Assembly: GCF_003019675.1 (NCBI RefSeq)
Contig: NZ_CP028105.1
Span: 1,690,282 to 1,754,281, forward strand
Length of the DNA: 64,000 nt
Direction: 5' to 3'
Origin: Fusobacterium ulcerans
GTDB lineage: Bacteria; Fusobacteriota; Fusobacteriia; Fusobacteriales; Fusobacteriaceae
In this document: one piece after another, positions 24,046 through 33,141 of the stretch
Layout of the letters: every line of letters begins with the position of its first letter
How positions within the stretch are numbered: position 1 is the first letter of the stretch
Position numbers and translations under genes: made by a program
The notes under the pieces: generated by a model
What the model was told of the DNA's origin: nothing
Seen by the model: only the letters and a program-made list of their open reading frames with translations
The model's database searches: none

Positions 24046-25017
24046 ATGGATATAAATACAAAAAAGTTAAAGAAGAATGCTTTTAGAGTTTCAAAAGTGA
24101 GAGAGATTACAGCTTCTCGTATTCGTGTACCTGGTGGATATTTAAAGGCTGAACTTCTTGAGAAAATACAGGAAATATCTCAAAAATATGGAAATGGAAT
24201 TATTCATATTACCACTCGTCAGGGATTTGAAATAGAAGGTATTCATTATGAAGATATGGATAAAGTAAATGAATTGCTTCAGCCTATTATTGAAGTACTT
24301 GAAATCAATCAGACAATTCCAGGAACAGGGTATTCAGCTTCTGGAACAAGAAATGTAAGTGCGTGTATAGGAAATAATGTATGTCCTTTTGCAAATTATA
24401 ATACAAGCGAGTTTGCTCAGAAAATAGATAAGGCTATTTTTCCAAATGATCTTCATTTTAAAGTTGGTTTAACTGGATGTTCCAATGACTGTGGAAAAGC
24501 AAGAATGCATGACTTTGGAATTATTGGAATGACAGAACCTCAATATGATCCAGATAGATGTGTTAACTGTCAGGCTTGTGTAAAAGGCTGTAAATCTCTT
24601 TCTGTAAATGCCTTGTCAGTTGAAAACTATAAAATTGTAAGAAATACAGAGAAATGTATAGGGTGTGGAGTATGTATTACTAAATGTCCAACAAGAGCTT
24701 TTACCAGAAGTAAAGAGAAATACTACAAACTTACACTTATGGGAAGAACAGGGAAGAAAAATCCACGTCTTGGAGAAGATTTTTTAATTTGGGTAGATGC
24801 AGATACAATTATAAAGGTAATATTAAATACTTATGATTATGTAAAAGAACACATAAGCAAAGATGCCCCTGGTGGAAAAGAACATATTGGATATATCATA
24901 GACAGAACAGGGTTTGAAGAATATAAAAAATGGGTATTAAAGGATATTGAACTAGGACCAAAAGCAATAAAAAAAGATCGTATTTACTGGAGTGGTATTC
25001 ATTTTGATAAATTCTAA
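24046..25017 (+). CDS. asrC: Anaerobic sulfite reductase catalytic subunit C (siroheme)
   Basis: A 323-residue siroheme and [4Fe-4S] catalytic subunit. The siroheme-cluster ligands are present: C-I-G-N-N-V-C near 105-111 (CX5C) and C-S-N-D-C near 145-149 (CX3C), in TGCSNDCGKARMHDFGIIG. Two more [4Fe-4S] ferredoxin motifs follow (CVNCQACVKGCKS and CIGCGVCITKCPT). The substrate pocket begins with ITTRQGFEIEG near 58. Known AsrC reduces sulfite to sulfide; siroheme enzymes often also reduce nitrite to ammonia, which matters because a nitrate-reductase-like gene follows by only 18 bases. AGGAGGGG precedes the ATG. Confidence 0.93.
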   Translation: MDINTKKLKKNAFRVSKVREITASRIRVPGGYLKAELLEKIQEISQKYGNGIIHITTRQGFEIEGIHYEDMDKVNELLQPIIEVLEINQTIPGTGYSASGTRNVSACIGNNVCPFANYNTSEFAQKIDKAIFPNDLHFKVGLTGCSNDCGKARMHDFGIIGMTEPQYDPDRCVNCQACVKGCKSLSVNALSVENYKIVRNTEKCIGCGVCITKCPTRAFTRSKEKYYKLTLMGRTGKKNPRLGEDFLIWVDADTIIKVILNTYDYVKEHISKDAPGGKEHIGYIIDRTGFEEYKKWVLKDIELGPKAIKKDRIYWSGIHFDKF

Positions 25018-25035
25018 TAAATTGGAGGAAAGAAA

Positions 25036-27123
25036 ATGAAAAAAATACAGTCAACATGTAATTACTGTGCTATTGACTGCAATCTAGATTTCTATGTAGA
25101 AAATAATAGAATAGTAAAAGTAGTTCCAACAAAAGATTACCCAGTGAATGATGGATTTTGTTGTATTAAAGGATTATCTCTTGATAAACAACAGACTTCA
25201 GTGAAACCTTCACAACTTCCAAAGATTAAAATTAATGGAAAAATGACAACAGTAGAATGGGAATATGCTTTTAAATATGTTGCAGATAAATTAAAAGAGA
25301 TACAAGAAAAATATGGAAAAGAAAGTATTGCTGGAATAAGTACAGGACAATTAACAATGGAAGAGTTTGCAATTTTTGGTCATGTGATGAGAAATTATCT
25401 GAAAACAAATGTTGATGGAAATACAAGATTATGTATGGCAACAGCAGTTGTAGCTCACAAACAAAGTTTTGGATTTGATGCTCCTCCATTTACACTGAAG
25501 GACTTAGAACTTTCAGATACTATTGTATTTATTGGAGCAAATCCTGTTGTAGCACATCCAATTCTTTGGGGACGTGTAATGAAAAATACTGATAAAAAAG
25601 TAATTGTTTTAGATCCTCGTAAATCAGAAACAGCAATGAATGCAGATTATTGGTATGGGTTAAAAGGAAAGTCAGATTTACAGCTTTTTTATACAGTAGC
25701 TAATTTGTTGATAGAAAAAGGTTATATAGACAAAAAATATATAGCAGATCATACAGAAGGATTTGAAGAATTTAAAGAATTTGTAAAAAAATATACTTTG
25801 GAAATAGCTATAAAGAAAACAGGACTTTCAAAAGAGCAGATATTAGAATTTGTTGAACTTATTCATAAAGGAAAAAGAGTTTCTTTCTGGTGGACTATGG
25901 GAGTAAATCAAGGATATGAAGCAGTAAGAACAGCTCAAGCCATTATAAATATAGCACTTATGACTGGAAATATCGGTCGTGAAGGGACAGGAGCTAATTC
26001 TATTACTGGGCAGTGTAATGCAATGGGATCAAGAGCATATAGTAATACAGCAGTTCTTTTTGGTGGAGGAGATTTTAATAATGAGAAAAGGAGACAGCAG
26101 GTAGCAGCAGCTTTAGAAGTGGATGAATCTGTTCTTGCTGAAAAACCTACCATTACATATAATCAAATTATTGAAGGAATTAACAACGGAGACATAAAGG
26201 GACTTTGGATACTTTGTACAAATCCTATGCACAGTTGGACAAATAATAAAACTTTTCAAACAGCAGTAGAAAAATTAGAATTATTTGTAGTACAGGATAT
26301 TTATGATGATACAGACAGTGCTCAAGCTTGTAATGTATTTTTGCCTGTAGTTCCAGGAATAAAAAAAGAAGGTACATATATTAATCTAGAAAGACGGATT
26401 TCTGCAATGTGTCCATGTCTGGAAAAAGAAGAAAATGAAAAAAATGATTATGAAGTAATTTATGAAATAGGGAAAGCGCTTGGAATGGGAGAACTTCTGA
26501 AAAATTGGGAAACTCCAAAAGAAGCCTTTAAATTAATGCAGAAATGTTCTAAGGGAATGCCTTGCGATTTTACTGGAACTTCTTGGGAAAAATTAGAAAA
26601 TTCTCATGGGGTTCAATGGCCTTTTAGAGAGGGAGAAGTTTTAGAAGAAGATGAAAGACGTCTTTATGAAGATGGAAATTATTTTACTCCAAGTAAAAAA
26701 GCAAAATTTATTTTTGAAGAAATAAGAGAAAATCCCCTTCCCCTTACAGATGAATTTCCGATTCTTTTAAATACAGGAAGAGGAACTGTTGGACAATGGC
26801 ATACTCAAACAAGAACAAGAGAAGTACAATTTGTTGAAGATGTAGTTGCTGATAAAGCTTATGTCTATATGAATACAATTCTTGCTGAAGAAAATAATAT
26901 AAAGGAAAATGATAAAATCAGAATTTATTCTATAAATGGAAAGGATGCAGTATTTTTTGTAAAAATTACAGAAAATGTGCAGTATGAAGAATTGTATGCC
27001 CCTATTCATTATATAGAATGCAATATGCTCACACCTTCCATTTATGATCCTTATTCAAAAGAGCCATCATATAAAGCAACACCAGTAAGATTCGAAAAAC
27101 TGGAGGTGGAAGCAGATGTATAG
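25036..27123 (+). CDS. Cytoplasmic molybdopterin nitrate reductase-like catalytic subunit (NarA/Nas/NapA type)
   Basis: A 695-residue member of the DMSO-reductase superfamily. The N-terminal [4Fe-4S] ligands are C8, C11, C15 and one of C42/C43. The Mo ligand is Cys133 in NTRLCMATAV, the motif of NapA and assimilatory Nas enzymes rather than formate dehydrogenases. TGQCNAMGSRAYSNT near 330 and GTVGQWHTQTRTREV near 587 are also nitrate-reductase-like. No twin-arginine signal, so it is cytoplasmic. Together with the next two genes it resembles the fermentative nitrate reductase cluster of Clostridium perfringens (recalled from the literature). It is embedded between asrC (18 bases) and the Fe-S subunit (8-base overlap). 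Another oxyanion substrate is possible. Confidence 0.82.
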   Translation: MKKIQSTCNYCAIDCNLDFYVENNRIVKVVPTKDYPVNDGFCCIKGLSLDKQQTSVKPSQLPKIKINGKMTTVEWEYAFKYVADKLKEIQEKYGKESIAGISTGQLTMEEFAIFGHVMRNYLKTNVDGNTRLCMATAVVAHKQSFGFDAPPFTLKDLELSDTIVFIGANPVVAHPILWGRVMKNTDKKVIVLDPRKSETAMNADYWYGLKGKSDLQLFYTVANLLIEKGYIDKKYIADHTEGFEEFKEFVKKYTLEIAIKKTGLSKEQILEFVELIHKGKRVSFWWTMGVNQGYEAVRTAQAIINIALMTGNIGREGTGANSITGQCNAMGSRAYSNTAVLFGGGDFNNEKRRQQVAAALEVDESVLAEKPTITYNQIIEGINNGDIKGLWILCTNPMHSWTNNKTFQTAVEKLELFVVQDIYDDTDSAQACNVFLPVVPGIKKEGTYINLERRISAMCPCLEKEENEKNDYEVIYEIGKALGMGELLKNWETPKEAFKLMQKCSKGMPCDFTGTSWEKLENSHGVQWPFREGEVLEEDERRLYEDGNYFTPSKKAKFIFEEIRENPLPLTDEFPILLNTGRGTVGQWHTQTRTREVQFVEDVVADKAYVYMNTILAEENNIKENDKIRIYSINGKDAVFFVKITENVQYEELYAPIHYIECNMLTPSIYDPYSKEPSYKATPVRFEKLEVEADV

Positions 27124-27526
27124 AATCAGAATAGATAGAAAAAGATGTATTGGCTGCCTTACATGTGTTACAGCTTGTGTGGTAAGTCATGAAAGCAGCG
27201 ATGCCAGAAATAGAGTAGTAATTGATAGTGAAACAAGACCTGCACCTATTTTCTGTAGGCATTGTGATCAGCCTGAATGTGTTTATACATGCATGACAGG
27301 AGCAATGAGAAAAAATTATGAAACTGGATATGTAACTTATAACAAAGAACAATGTGCAAGTTGTTATATGTGTATTATGGCATGTCCTTATGGAGTTTTA
27401 AAAAGCGACAGCATATATAATAAAGAGATTATGAAATGTGATATGTGTGCTAGTGTTGATGGAAATCCTAAATGTGTTGAAAAATGCCCTATGAAGGCAA
27501 TTACACTAGAGGAGGTACAATTATGA
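27116..27526 (+). CDS. Four-cluster ferredoxin-like electron-transfer subunit
   Basis: A 136-residue protein of the HycB/DmsB type with sixteen cysteines in four groups, enough for four [4Fe-4S] clusters: CIGCLTCVTAC near 11-21, CRHCDQPECVYTCMTGA, CASCYMCIMACPYG and CDMCASVDGNPKCVEKCP. It carries electrons to the molybdenum enzyme whose gene it overlaps by 8 bases; its stop overlaps the next start as ATGA. Such a subunit joined to a Nas-like catalytic protein, followed by a flavoprotein, argues for a soluble NAD(P)H-driven reductase complex in the cytoplasm. Confidence 0.88.
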   Translation: MYRIRIDRKRCIGCLTCVTACVVSHESSDARNRVVIDSETRPAPIFCRHCDQPECVYTCMTGAMRKNYETGYVTYNKEQCASCYMCIMACPYGVLKSDSIYNKEIMKCDMCASVDGNPKCVEKCPMKAITLEEVQL

Positions 27527-28746
27527 AATTTGTAGTCATTGGGGCATCAGCAGCAGGAATCAGTGCAGCAGGTGAATTAAGAAGATTAGATAAAGATTCA
27601 GATATTATACTTATTTCAAGGGATGAGGCTGTTTATTCAAGATGTATTCTTCATCACTATATGGAAGGGATAAGAGATTTAAAACAGCTTTCTTTTATTG
27701 AAGAAGATTTTATGGAAAAGAATAATATAGAATGGAAAAAAGGGATAAGTGCAGTTGGGATTGATACAAAGGAAAAAACAGTATTACTTTCTACAGGAGA
27801 AAAAGTTTTTTTTGATAAACTCCTCATAGCAACTGGATCAAAAACATTCTTTCCACCAGTTTCAAATATAGATGCTGGAAATATTTTTGGACTTCACAAT
27901 TTTGATGATTGTCTAAAAATAATGGCAACTGTAAAAAAAGCTGAAAATATTGCAATAATGGGAGGAGGCCTTATTGGAGTTGATGCTGTTACAGGTTTAC
28001 TGGATACCAAAAAAAATCTTTCCATTATAGAAACGAAATCACATATGCTTCCCCTTCAATTAGATGAGATATCTTCAAAAAATTATGAAGAAGCATTTTC
28101 TAAAAATGGAGTAAATCAATATTATAATTTAGGAATCAAAGCAATAAATATAAATGAAGATAAAAATATAAAATCTATTATATTATCTGATGGAAGAGAA
28201 CTTCCATGTGATATGCTTATTGTTACAGCTGGGGTTCGTGCCAATGTAGATTTTTTAAAGGATAGTGATCTAGTATTGGATAAATTTGGGCTTGTTACAG
28301 ATGAATATGGAAGAACAAATATAGATAATATTTTTGGAGCTGGAGATGTTACTGGAAGAAATCCTATCTGGCCTGTAGCTGTAAAAGAAGGAATAATTGC
28401 AGCGAATAACATGGTAGGAATAAAAAAGAAACTTACAGATTTTTTTGCCAGCAAATCAACAATGAATTTTTTAGGTATTCCAACTATGTCACTGGGAATC
28501 AATGAGACTGATGATGAAAGTTATCAAACAGAAATTGAAATAGACAAAAAAGGAAACTATAAAAAAATAATACATAAAGATGGAAAAATCTATGGAGCTA
28601 TATTACAAGGAGACCTGTCATATGCTGGAATATTGACACAACTTATTGCGAACAGGATAGATATCTCAAAGGTTAAAAAACCTATATTTAAAATAGATTA
28701 TTCAGACTTCTTTAACGTAAAAGATAATTTTGAATTTACATACTAA
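27523..28746 (+). CDS. NAD(P)H-dependent FAD oxidoreductase of the nitrate reductase cluster
   Basis: A 407-residue class-II pyridine nucleotide-disulfide oxidoreductase-like flavoprotein (NADH oxidase/rubredoxin reductase type). The FAD Rossmann motif is IGASAAGISAAGELRRL at 5-21, the NAD motif IAIMGGGLIGVDAVTGL near 145 and the C-terminal FAD Asp is in NIFGAGDV near 270. SRCILHHY near 40 holds the Cys of NADH-oxidase-like proteins. It presumably passes electrons from NAD(P)H to the four-cluster ferredoxin. The frame opens at 27484, but GGAGG and the ATGA overlap place the start at 27523. Role by context; donor preference unknown. Confidence 0.85.
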   Translation: MKFVVIGASAAGISAAGELRRLDKDSDIILISRDEAVYSRCILHHYMEGIRDLKQLSFIEEDFMEKNNIEWKKGISAVGIDTKEKTVLLSTGEKVFFDKLLIATGSKTFFPPVSNIDAGNIFGLHNFDDCLKIMATVKKAENIAIMGGGLIGVDAVTGLLDTKKNLSIIETKSHMLPLQLDEISSKNYEEAFSKNGVNQYYNLGIKAININEDKNIKSIILSDGRELPCDMLIVTAGVRANVDFLKDSDLVLDKFGLVTDEYGRTNIDNIFGAGDVTGRNPIWPVAVKEGIIAANNMVGIKKKLTDFFASKSTMNFLGIPTMSLGINETDDESYQTEIEIDKKGNYKKIIHKDGKIYGAILQGDLSYAGILTQLIANRIDISKVKKPIFKIDYSDFFNVKDNFEFTY

Positions 28747-28762
28747 TTTTTAAGGAGAGAAG

Positions 28763-29713
28763 ATGGAAAATAAATCATTGAGAGAAAAGATTCAAAATAT
28801 ACCTGTTCCCTTACTTCCAACAATGGTAGGAGCAGCAACTTTATCAAATGTTTTTACAGGGATGGGATATTCTCTCGTAAGACATGTAACAATGTTATCA
28901 GCAACAATCATCTTGTTTTTCTACATAATTAAAATAACAATGTACTTTGATACTTGTAAAAAAGAATACAGTAATGTTATACCTGCGAGTCTTTATGCAG
29001 GTTTTCCAATGATAATGATGCTGCTTGGAAGTTATTATTTTGACTATAATCAACTTTTGGGGAAAGGTTTATGGGCAGCAGGATTGATAATTGATGCAGT
29101 TCATATTTTGATATTTACATATAGAAATGTAATCAAAGGAGTAAAACTTGATACTTTTGTACCTAGTTGGTTTGTAACATATAATGGAATTTTAGTTTCA
29201 GCAGTTATTGGGATTCCTATGAAAGAACCTTTTATTTGTAAAATTATTGCAATATATGGAATAGTAGTTTTTGCTGTAATAATTCCTTTTATGGTATGGC
29301 GTCTTATAAAAAAATCAGTGGATGGACCAATGCTGCATACGAGAGCTATTGTAATGGCACCTTCAAGTCTTTCTCTTGTAAGCTATTTGAATTTTTTTGA
29401 AAAGCCGAATACAATTGTTGTATACTTGTTATATATAGCAGTTTTCTTATCATTAATATTTATAATTTACAATCTGCCTAAGTTTTTTTCAGTGCCTTTT
29501 ACACCTGCTTTTGCAGGGCTCACATTCCCAATGGCTATCGGAGTGGTAGCTTCAGGAAAAATGAGTGGGTATTTATTAAATAATGGAATGATAGAATTTG
29601 GAAATTTTGTAAAGCAGGTACAAGGGATGCAGATTTATTTTACTACTGCAATTATAGGCATGGTATTATTTAATTTTTTTATCATGTTTAAAAATAGTTT
29701 TAAAAGAATATAA
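28763..29713 (+). CDS. TDT-family (TehA/SLAC1-like) anion channel or exporter
   Basis: A 316-residue polytopic inner-membrane protein with about ten hydrophobic spans, of the tellurite-resistance/dicarboxylate transporter family. The IPVPLLPTMVGAATLSNVFTGMGY start and the FTPAFAGLTFPMAIGVVASGKMSGYLL segment near residue 250 are typical of the fold. Known relatives include bacterial TehA, plant SLAC1 chloride/nitrate channels and yeast sulfite exporter Ssu1. Here it sits 16 bases after the flavoprotein gene and 20 before moeA, so nitrate uptake, nitrite release or sulfite transport is the natural inference. The sequence does not decide among these. Confidence 0.8.
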   Translation: MENKSLREKIQNIPVPLLPTMVGAATLSNVFTGMGYSLVRHVTMLSATIILFFYIIKITMYFDTCKKEYSNVIPASLYAGFPMIMMLLGSYYFDYNQLLGKGLWAAGLIIDAVHILIFTYRNVIKGVKLDTFVPSWFVTYNGILVSAVIGIPMKEPFICKIIAIYGIVVFAVIIPFMVWRLIKKSVDGPMLHTRAIVMAPSSLSLVSYLNFFEKPNTIVVYLLYIAVFLSLIFIIYNLPKFFSVPFTPAFAGLTFPMAIGVVASGKMSGYLLNNGMIEFGNFVKQVQGMQIYFTTAIIGMVLFNFFIMFKNSFKRI

Positions 29714-29733
29714 TAAAAAAGAGAGGAATGGAA

Positions 29734-30936
29734 ATGATTGAGTATAATGAAGCTATAAAAGTATTAGAAAAAAATATAGAACAGCAGAAAAAAACTGAAG
29801 AAATACATATTTTAGATTCTTATGGTTATATTGTTGCTGAAGATATATATTCATCTATTTCTGTTCCCTCTTTTCCAAAGTCAGCTATGGATGGGTATGC
29901 TGTGTGTAGTGAAGATATTATCAATGCTGAAAAAGATATCCCAGTAAAATTAAAAGTTGCTGGTAAAATAATTGCTGGAGATTCTCATATTATTCAAGGG
30001 AAAAAAGGGCAAGCAGTGAGGATAATGACAGGGGGAAGAATTCCAGATGGTTTTGATTGTGTAGTAAAGCAGGAAGATACAGATTATGGGAGAGATACAG
30101 TTAATATATTTACTTCTCTCACTCCCTATTCTAATTATTGTAAAATAGGAGAAGATATTCAAGAAGGACAGCTGGTTGTAAAAAAATATACAAGAATAGA
30201 AAGCTCGCATATTGGAGTGTTAGCAAGTATAGGAATTTCTCATGTAAAAATAATTGCTCCTATGAAAGTTTCTGTATTATGTACTGGAAGTGAATTAATA
30301 AATCCTGGAACAAAATTAGGTGAAGCTCAGATATATAACAGCTGTTCTTATGTTATTGCATCTAAATTAAAAAGAGCTGGAATAAAAATAGTTAATATTG
30401 AAAACTGTGATGATGATATAGAAAGTATAAAAAATAAAGTAAAAAATTTTTTAGAAGAGAGTGATCTTATTATTACAACAGGAGGGGTATCTGTAGGAGA
30501 AAAAGATCTTATTCCTCATGTAATGGAAGAACTAGGAACAATTGAGTTGTTCAGAAAAGTAAATATAAAACCGGGAACACCAGTTACTGCCAATAGATAT
30601 AGAGATAAACTCATATTAAGTTTTTCTGGAAATCCCTTTGCAGCAATAGTGAATTTTGAATTATTTTTTTGGTATGCAGCAGCTAAATTTATGAATAATA
30701 ATTATTTTAAGCCTCAAGTATTTGAGGTTGTTTTAAAAAATGATATTTTAAAAAAGAATAACCTTAAAAGATTTTTAAGAGGTTTTGAAGAAAATAATAG
30801 AGTTTTATGTAATACTAATAAGCAGATGTCTTCTGTTTTAAATGAAATGATGAGCTGTAATTGTTTGGTGGAGCAGCCAGAAGGAAAGGAACTTTTTTCT
30901 GGAGAAGTAGTAAAGTGTATAAAATTTAGATATTAA
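29734..30936 (+). CDS. moeA: Molybdopterin molybdenumtransferase MoeA
   Basis: A 400-residue MoeA, which inserts molybdate into adenylylated molybdopterin. Motifs: PSFPKSAMDGYAV near 48-60, RIMTGGRIPDGFDCVVKQED near 92-111, TTGGVSVGEKDLI near 250 and KPGTPV near 285, in the four-domain order of the family. A frame opens six bases earlier at 29728, but GAGAGGA fits the ATG at 29734 better. It sits directly downstream of the transporter gene, in the operon of the molybdenum enzyme that it serves. Confidence 0.93.
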   Translation: MIEYNEAIKVLEKNIEQQKKTEEIHILDSYGYIVAEDIYSSISVPSFPKSAMDGYAVCSEDIINAEKDIPVKLKVAGKIIAGDSHIIQGKKGQAVRIMTGGRIPDGFDCVVKQEDTDYGRDTVNIFTSLTPYSNYCKIGEDIQEGQLVVKKYTRIESSHIGVLASIGISHVKIIAPMKVSVLCTGSELINPGTKLGEAQIYNSCSYVIASKLKRAGIKIVNIENCDDDIESIKNKVKNFLEESDLIITTGGVSVGEKDLIPHVMEELGTIELFRKVNIKPGTPVTANRYRDKLILSFSGNPFAAIVNFELFFWYAAAKFMNNNYFKPQVFEVVLKNDILKKNNLKRFLRGFEENNRVLCNTNKQMSSVLNEMMSCNCLVEQPEGKELFSGEVVKCIKFRY

Positions 30937-30959
30937 TTATTTGAAAATAAGGAGTAGAT

Positions 30960-32033
30960 ATGAAATTATCAGTGGGTATTTTGGCTGGAGGTAAAAGCAG
31001 CCGTATGGGGCAGGATAAAGTTTTATTAAAATTGAAGCAGAAAAGTTTTTTAGATATCCTCATAAACGAATTTTCTGATTTTGATGAATTGATAATTTCA
31101 TTAGACTATTTAAATAGATATAAAGAATTAAGTTGTAAAAAAGTAGAAGATAGTATAAAAGATATAGGTCCTATTGAAGGAATAAGACAAATACTGAAAG
31201 AATCTAAAAATAAATATAATTTTATATGTGCAGCAGATATGCCTTTTTTAAAAAAAGATATAGTTGAATATATAAGTACTTTTATCAGTTCTGATTTTGA
31301 TTGCTATATAATTTGCGATAGAGAAAGAAAGCATCCTTTATGTGCTGTTTACTCAAAAGATATACTCCCTATAATAGATGAAATGATAGAAGATAAAAAT
31401 TATAAATTACTTCAGTTGGTTTCAAGAGTAAGAACAAAATATATAAATTTAAAATATACTAACTTTGATAAAAAAGTGATTCAGAATATTAATACATATT
31501 CAGAGTATAAGAATGCAGTAAAGCCACTTATATTTTGTATAAGCGGGATAAAAAATAGCGGGAAAACAACTTTGATTACAAAACTTATAAATGAATTCCA
31601 AAATGATTTTCCTAAAATAGCAGTAATAAAACATGATGGACATGACTTTATAATAGATCATGAAGGAACAGATACAGATAAAATAACTAAGGCAGGAGCA
31701 ATGAAAACAGTTATTTTTTCAAATAAAAAATATGCTTCTATTTGTAAGGGCAGTTTTAATATGGAAGAAGAATTAAATAATATGAAAGATATGGACATGA
31801 TAATAGTAGAAGGAATGAAAAATTCATATTATCCTAAAATTGAAATATTGAGAGAAGGAATCTCAGATAAGCCTATATGTGATCATAAGACTTTGATAGC
31901 AGTAGCTACAGATGGAAAAGAAATAAAAAATATAGAAAAAGGAATTCCGAGTGTTGAATTAAATAATATTAAAGCTATATCACAGATTATTTTAAATTAT
32001 TTTTTTGAAGGATATAGTCAAAATTTTGATTAA
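30960..32033 (+). CDS. MobA-MobB fusion (molybdopterin guanine dinucleotide synthesis)
   Basis: A 357-residue protein joining two usually separate enzymes. Residues 1-185 are MobA, the GTP:molybdopterin guanylyltransferase, with the signature GILAGGKSSRMGQDK at 6-20 and AADMPFLKK near 92. Residues 190-357 are MobB, a P-loop GTPase-like adaptor with GIKNSGKTTLITKL near 197-210 and KHDGHDFIIDHEGTDTDKITKAGA. The product, a guanine dinucleotide form of the cofactor, is what NapA/Nas enzymes use, consistent with the reductase encoded upstream. AAGGAG precedes the ATG. Confidence 0.9.
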   Translation: MKLSVGILAGGKSSRMGQDKVLLKLKQKSFLDILINEFSDFDELIISLDYLNRYKELSCKKVEDSIKDIGPIEGIRQILKESKNKYNFICAADMPFLKKDIVEYISTFISSDFDCYIICDRERKHPLCAVYSKDILPIIDEMIEDKNYKLLQLVSRVRTKYINLKYTNFDKKVIQNINTYSEYKNAVKPLIFCISGIKNSGKTTLITKLINEFQNDFPKIAVIKHDGHDFIIDHEGTDTDKITKAGAMKTVIFSNKKYASICKGSFNMEEELNNMKDMDMIIVEGMKNSYYPKIEILREGISDKPICDHKTLIAVATDGKEIKNIEKGIPSVELNNIKAISQIILNYFFEGYSQNFD

Positions 32034-32051
32034 ATAAATGAGGTGATAAAT

Positions 32052-33026
32052 TTGCTTGATAAATATAGGAGAAAAATAGATTATCTAAGAATTTCTATTA
32101 TTGATAAATGTAATCTGAAATGTATTTACTGTATGCCTGAAGAAAGCGTGGAAAGTATAGAAAAAGATGAGCTTTTAACTTTTGAAGAGATAGAAAGAAT
32201 ATGTATTGCAGCAGCTGAAATAGGAATCAAAAAAATAAAAATTACAGGGGGAGAACCTCTTATAAGAAAAGAAGTTGCAGGACTGGTAAAAAAAATAAAA
32301 TTAATTAAAGGAATAGAAAATGTTACCTTGACAACAAATGGCATCCTATTGGAAAAAAATATTGAGGAGCTGGCTCAGGCAGGAATTGATGGAATAAATA
32401 TTAGTTTAGATAGTTTGAAAGAGAAAAAATATCATGAAATAACAAGATGTGGGTATTTAAAAGATGTACTTTCAGGAATAGAGTCTGTTGTAAATAAAAA
32501 GATAAAATTAAAATTAAATTGTGTTATTATTAAAAATATAAATGAGGATGAAATAATTGAGATAGCAGGATTAGCCCAGAAATATCCAATAGATGTGAGA
32601 TTTATTGAACTTATGCCAATTGGGTATGGGAAAGAGTTTTCTTCTGTATCTAATGAAGTGATAAAAGGTAAACTAGAAACTTATTTTGGAAAGTTAATAT
32701 TATCTGAAACTACTCATGGAAATGGACCAGCAGAATATTTTGATATAAATGGTTTTAAAGGAAGTGTTGGATTTATAAGTGCTTTGTCACATATTTTTTG
32801 TGACAGCTGTAATCGTATCAGAATAACTTGTGATGGAAGTATTAAGCTGTGCTTGAATTATGATAATGGATTAAATGTAAAAGAAAAAATAAGAAGTGGA
32901 ATATCTAATGATGAATTAAAAGATTATTTGTATCATTGTATAATAGAAAAACCTTTATATCATGGTTTTAATGAAAGTAAAAAAGATAGTACTGAGCATA
33001 GAAAAATGATACAGATAGGGGGATGA
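32052..33026 (+). CDS. moaA: GTP 3',8-cyclase MoaA, TTG start
   Basis: A 324-residue radical SAM enzyme that begins molybdopterin synthesis. The SAM-cluster motif CNLKCIYC lies near residues 21-28, GGEPLIRKE follows near 74, the second cluster is C-D-S-C...C in CDSCNRIRITCDGSIKLC near 256-273, and the chain ends in the catalytic Gly-Gly (MIQIGG). The frame opens with a GTG at 32043 that is part of the GAGGTGAT ribosome site; the family N-terminus LDKYRRKIDYLRIS and the spacing choose TTG at 32052. moaC, moaD and moaE are not in the window and must be elsewhere. Confidence 0.93.
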   Translation: MLDKYRRKIDYLRISIIDKCNLKCIYCMPEESVESIEKDELLTFEEIERICIAAAEIGIKKIKITGGEPLIRKEVAGLVKKIKLIKGIENVTLTTNGILLEKNIEELAQAGIDGINISLDSLKEKKYHEITRCGYLKDVLSGIESVVNKKIKLKLNCVIIKNINEDEIIEIAGLAQKYPIDVRFIELMPIGYGKEFSSVSNEVIKGKLETYFGKLILSETTHGNGPAEYFDINGFKGSVGFISALSHIFCDSCNRIRITCDGSIKLCLNYDNGLNVKEKIRSGISNDELKDYLYHCIIEKPLYHGFNESKKDSTEHRKMIQIGG

Positions 33027-33141
33027 ATTTTTAAAATATCTGTAAAACTACAGCTGGAAATATTATAAATTGAAATAAATATTAAATTTATATAGGATTT
33101 ATGCTAAAATATATGTATTCTGTTTAGTGGAGGGAAATTCT

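Noticed and set aside
25036-27123. Formate dehydrogenase H assignment for the molybdenum enzyme
   Set aside because: The Mo-ligand motif is CMA as in NapA/Nas proteins, without the Sec/Cys-His motif of formate dehydrogenases, and TGQCNAMGSR plus GTVGQWHTQTRTREV fit nitrate reductases.
33074-33100. Second copy of the asrA palindrome in front of the Crp/Fnr-type gene
   Set aside because: Only one half (AATAAATA) matches; too short to be meaningful in such AT-rich DNA.
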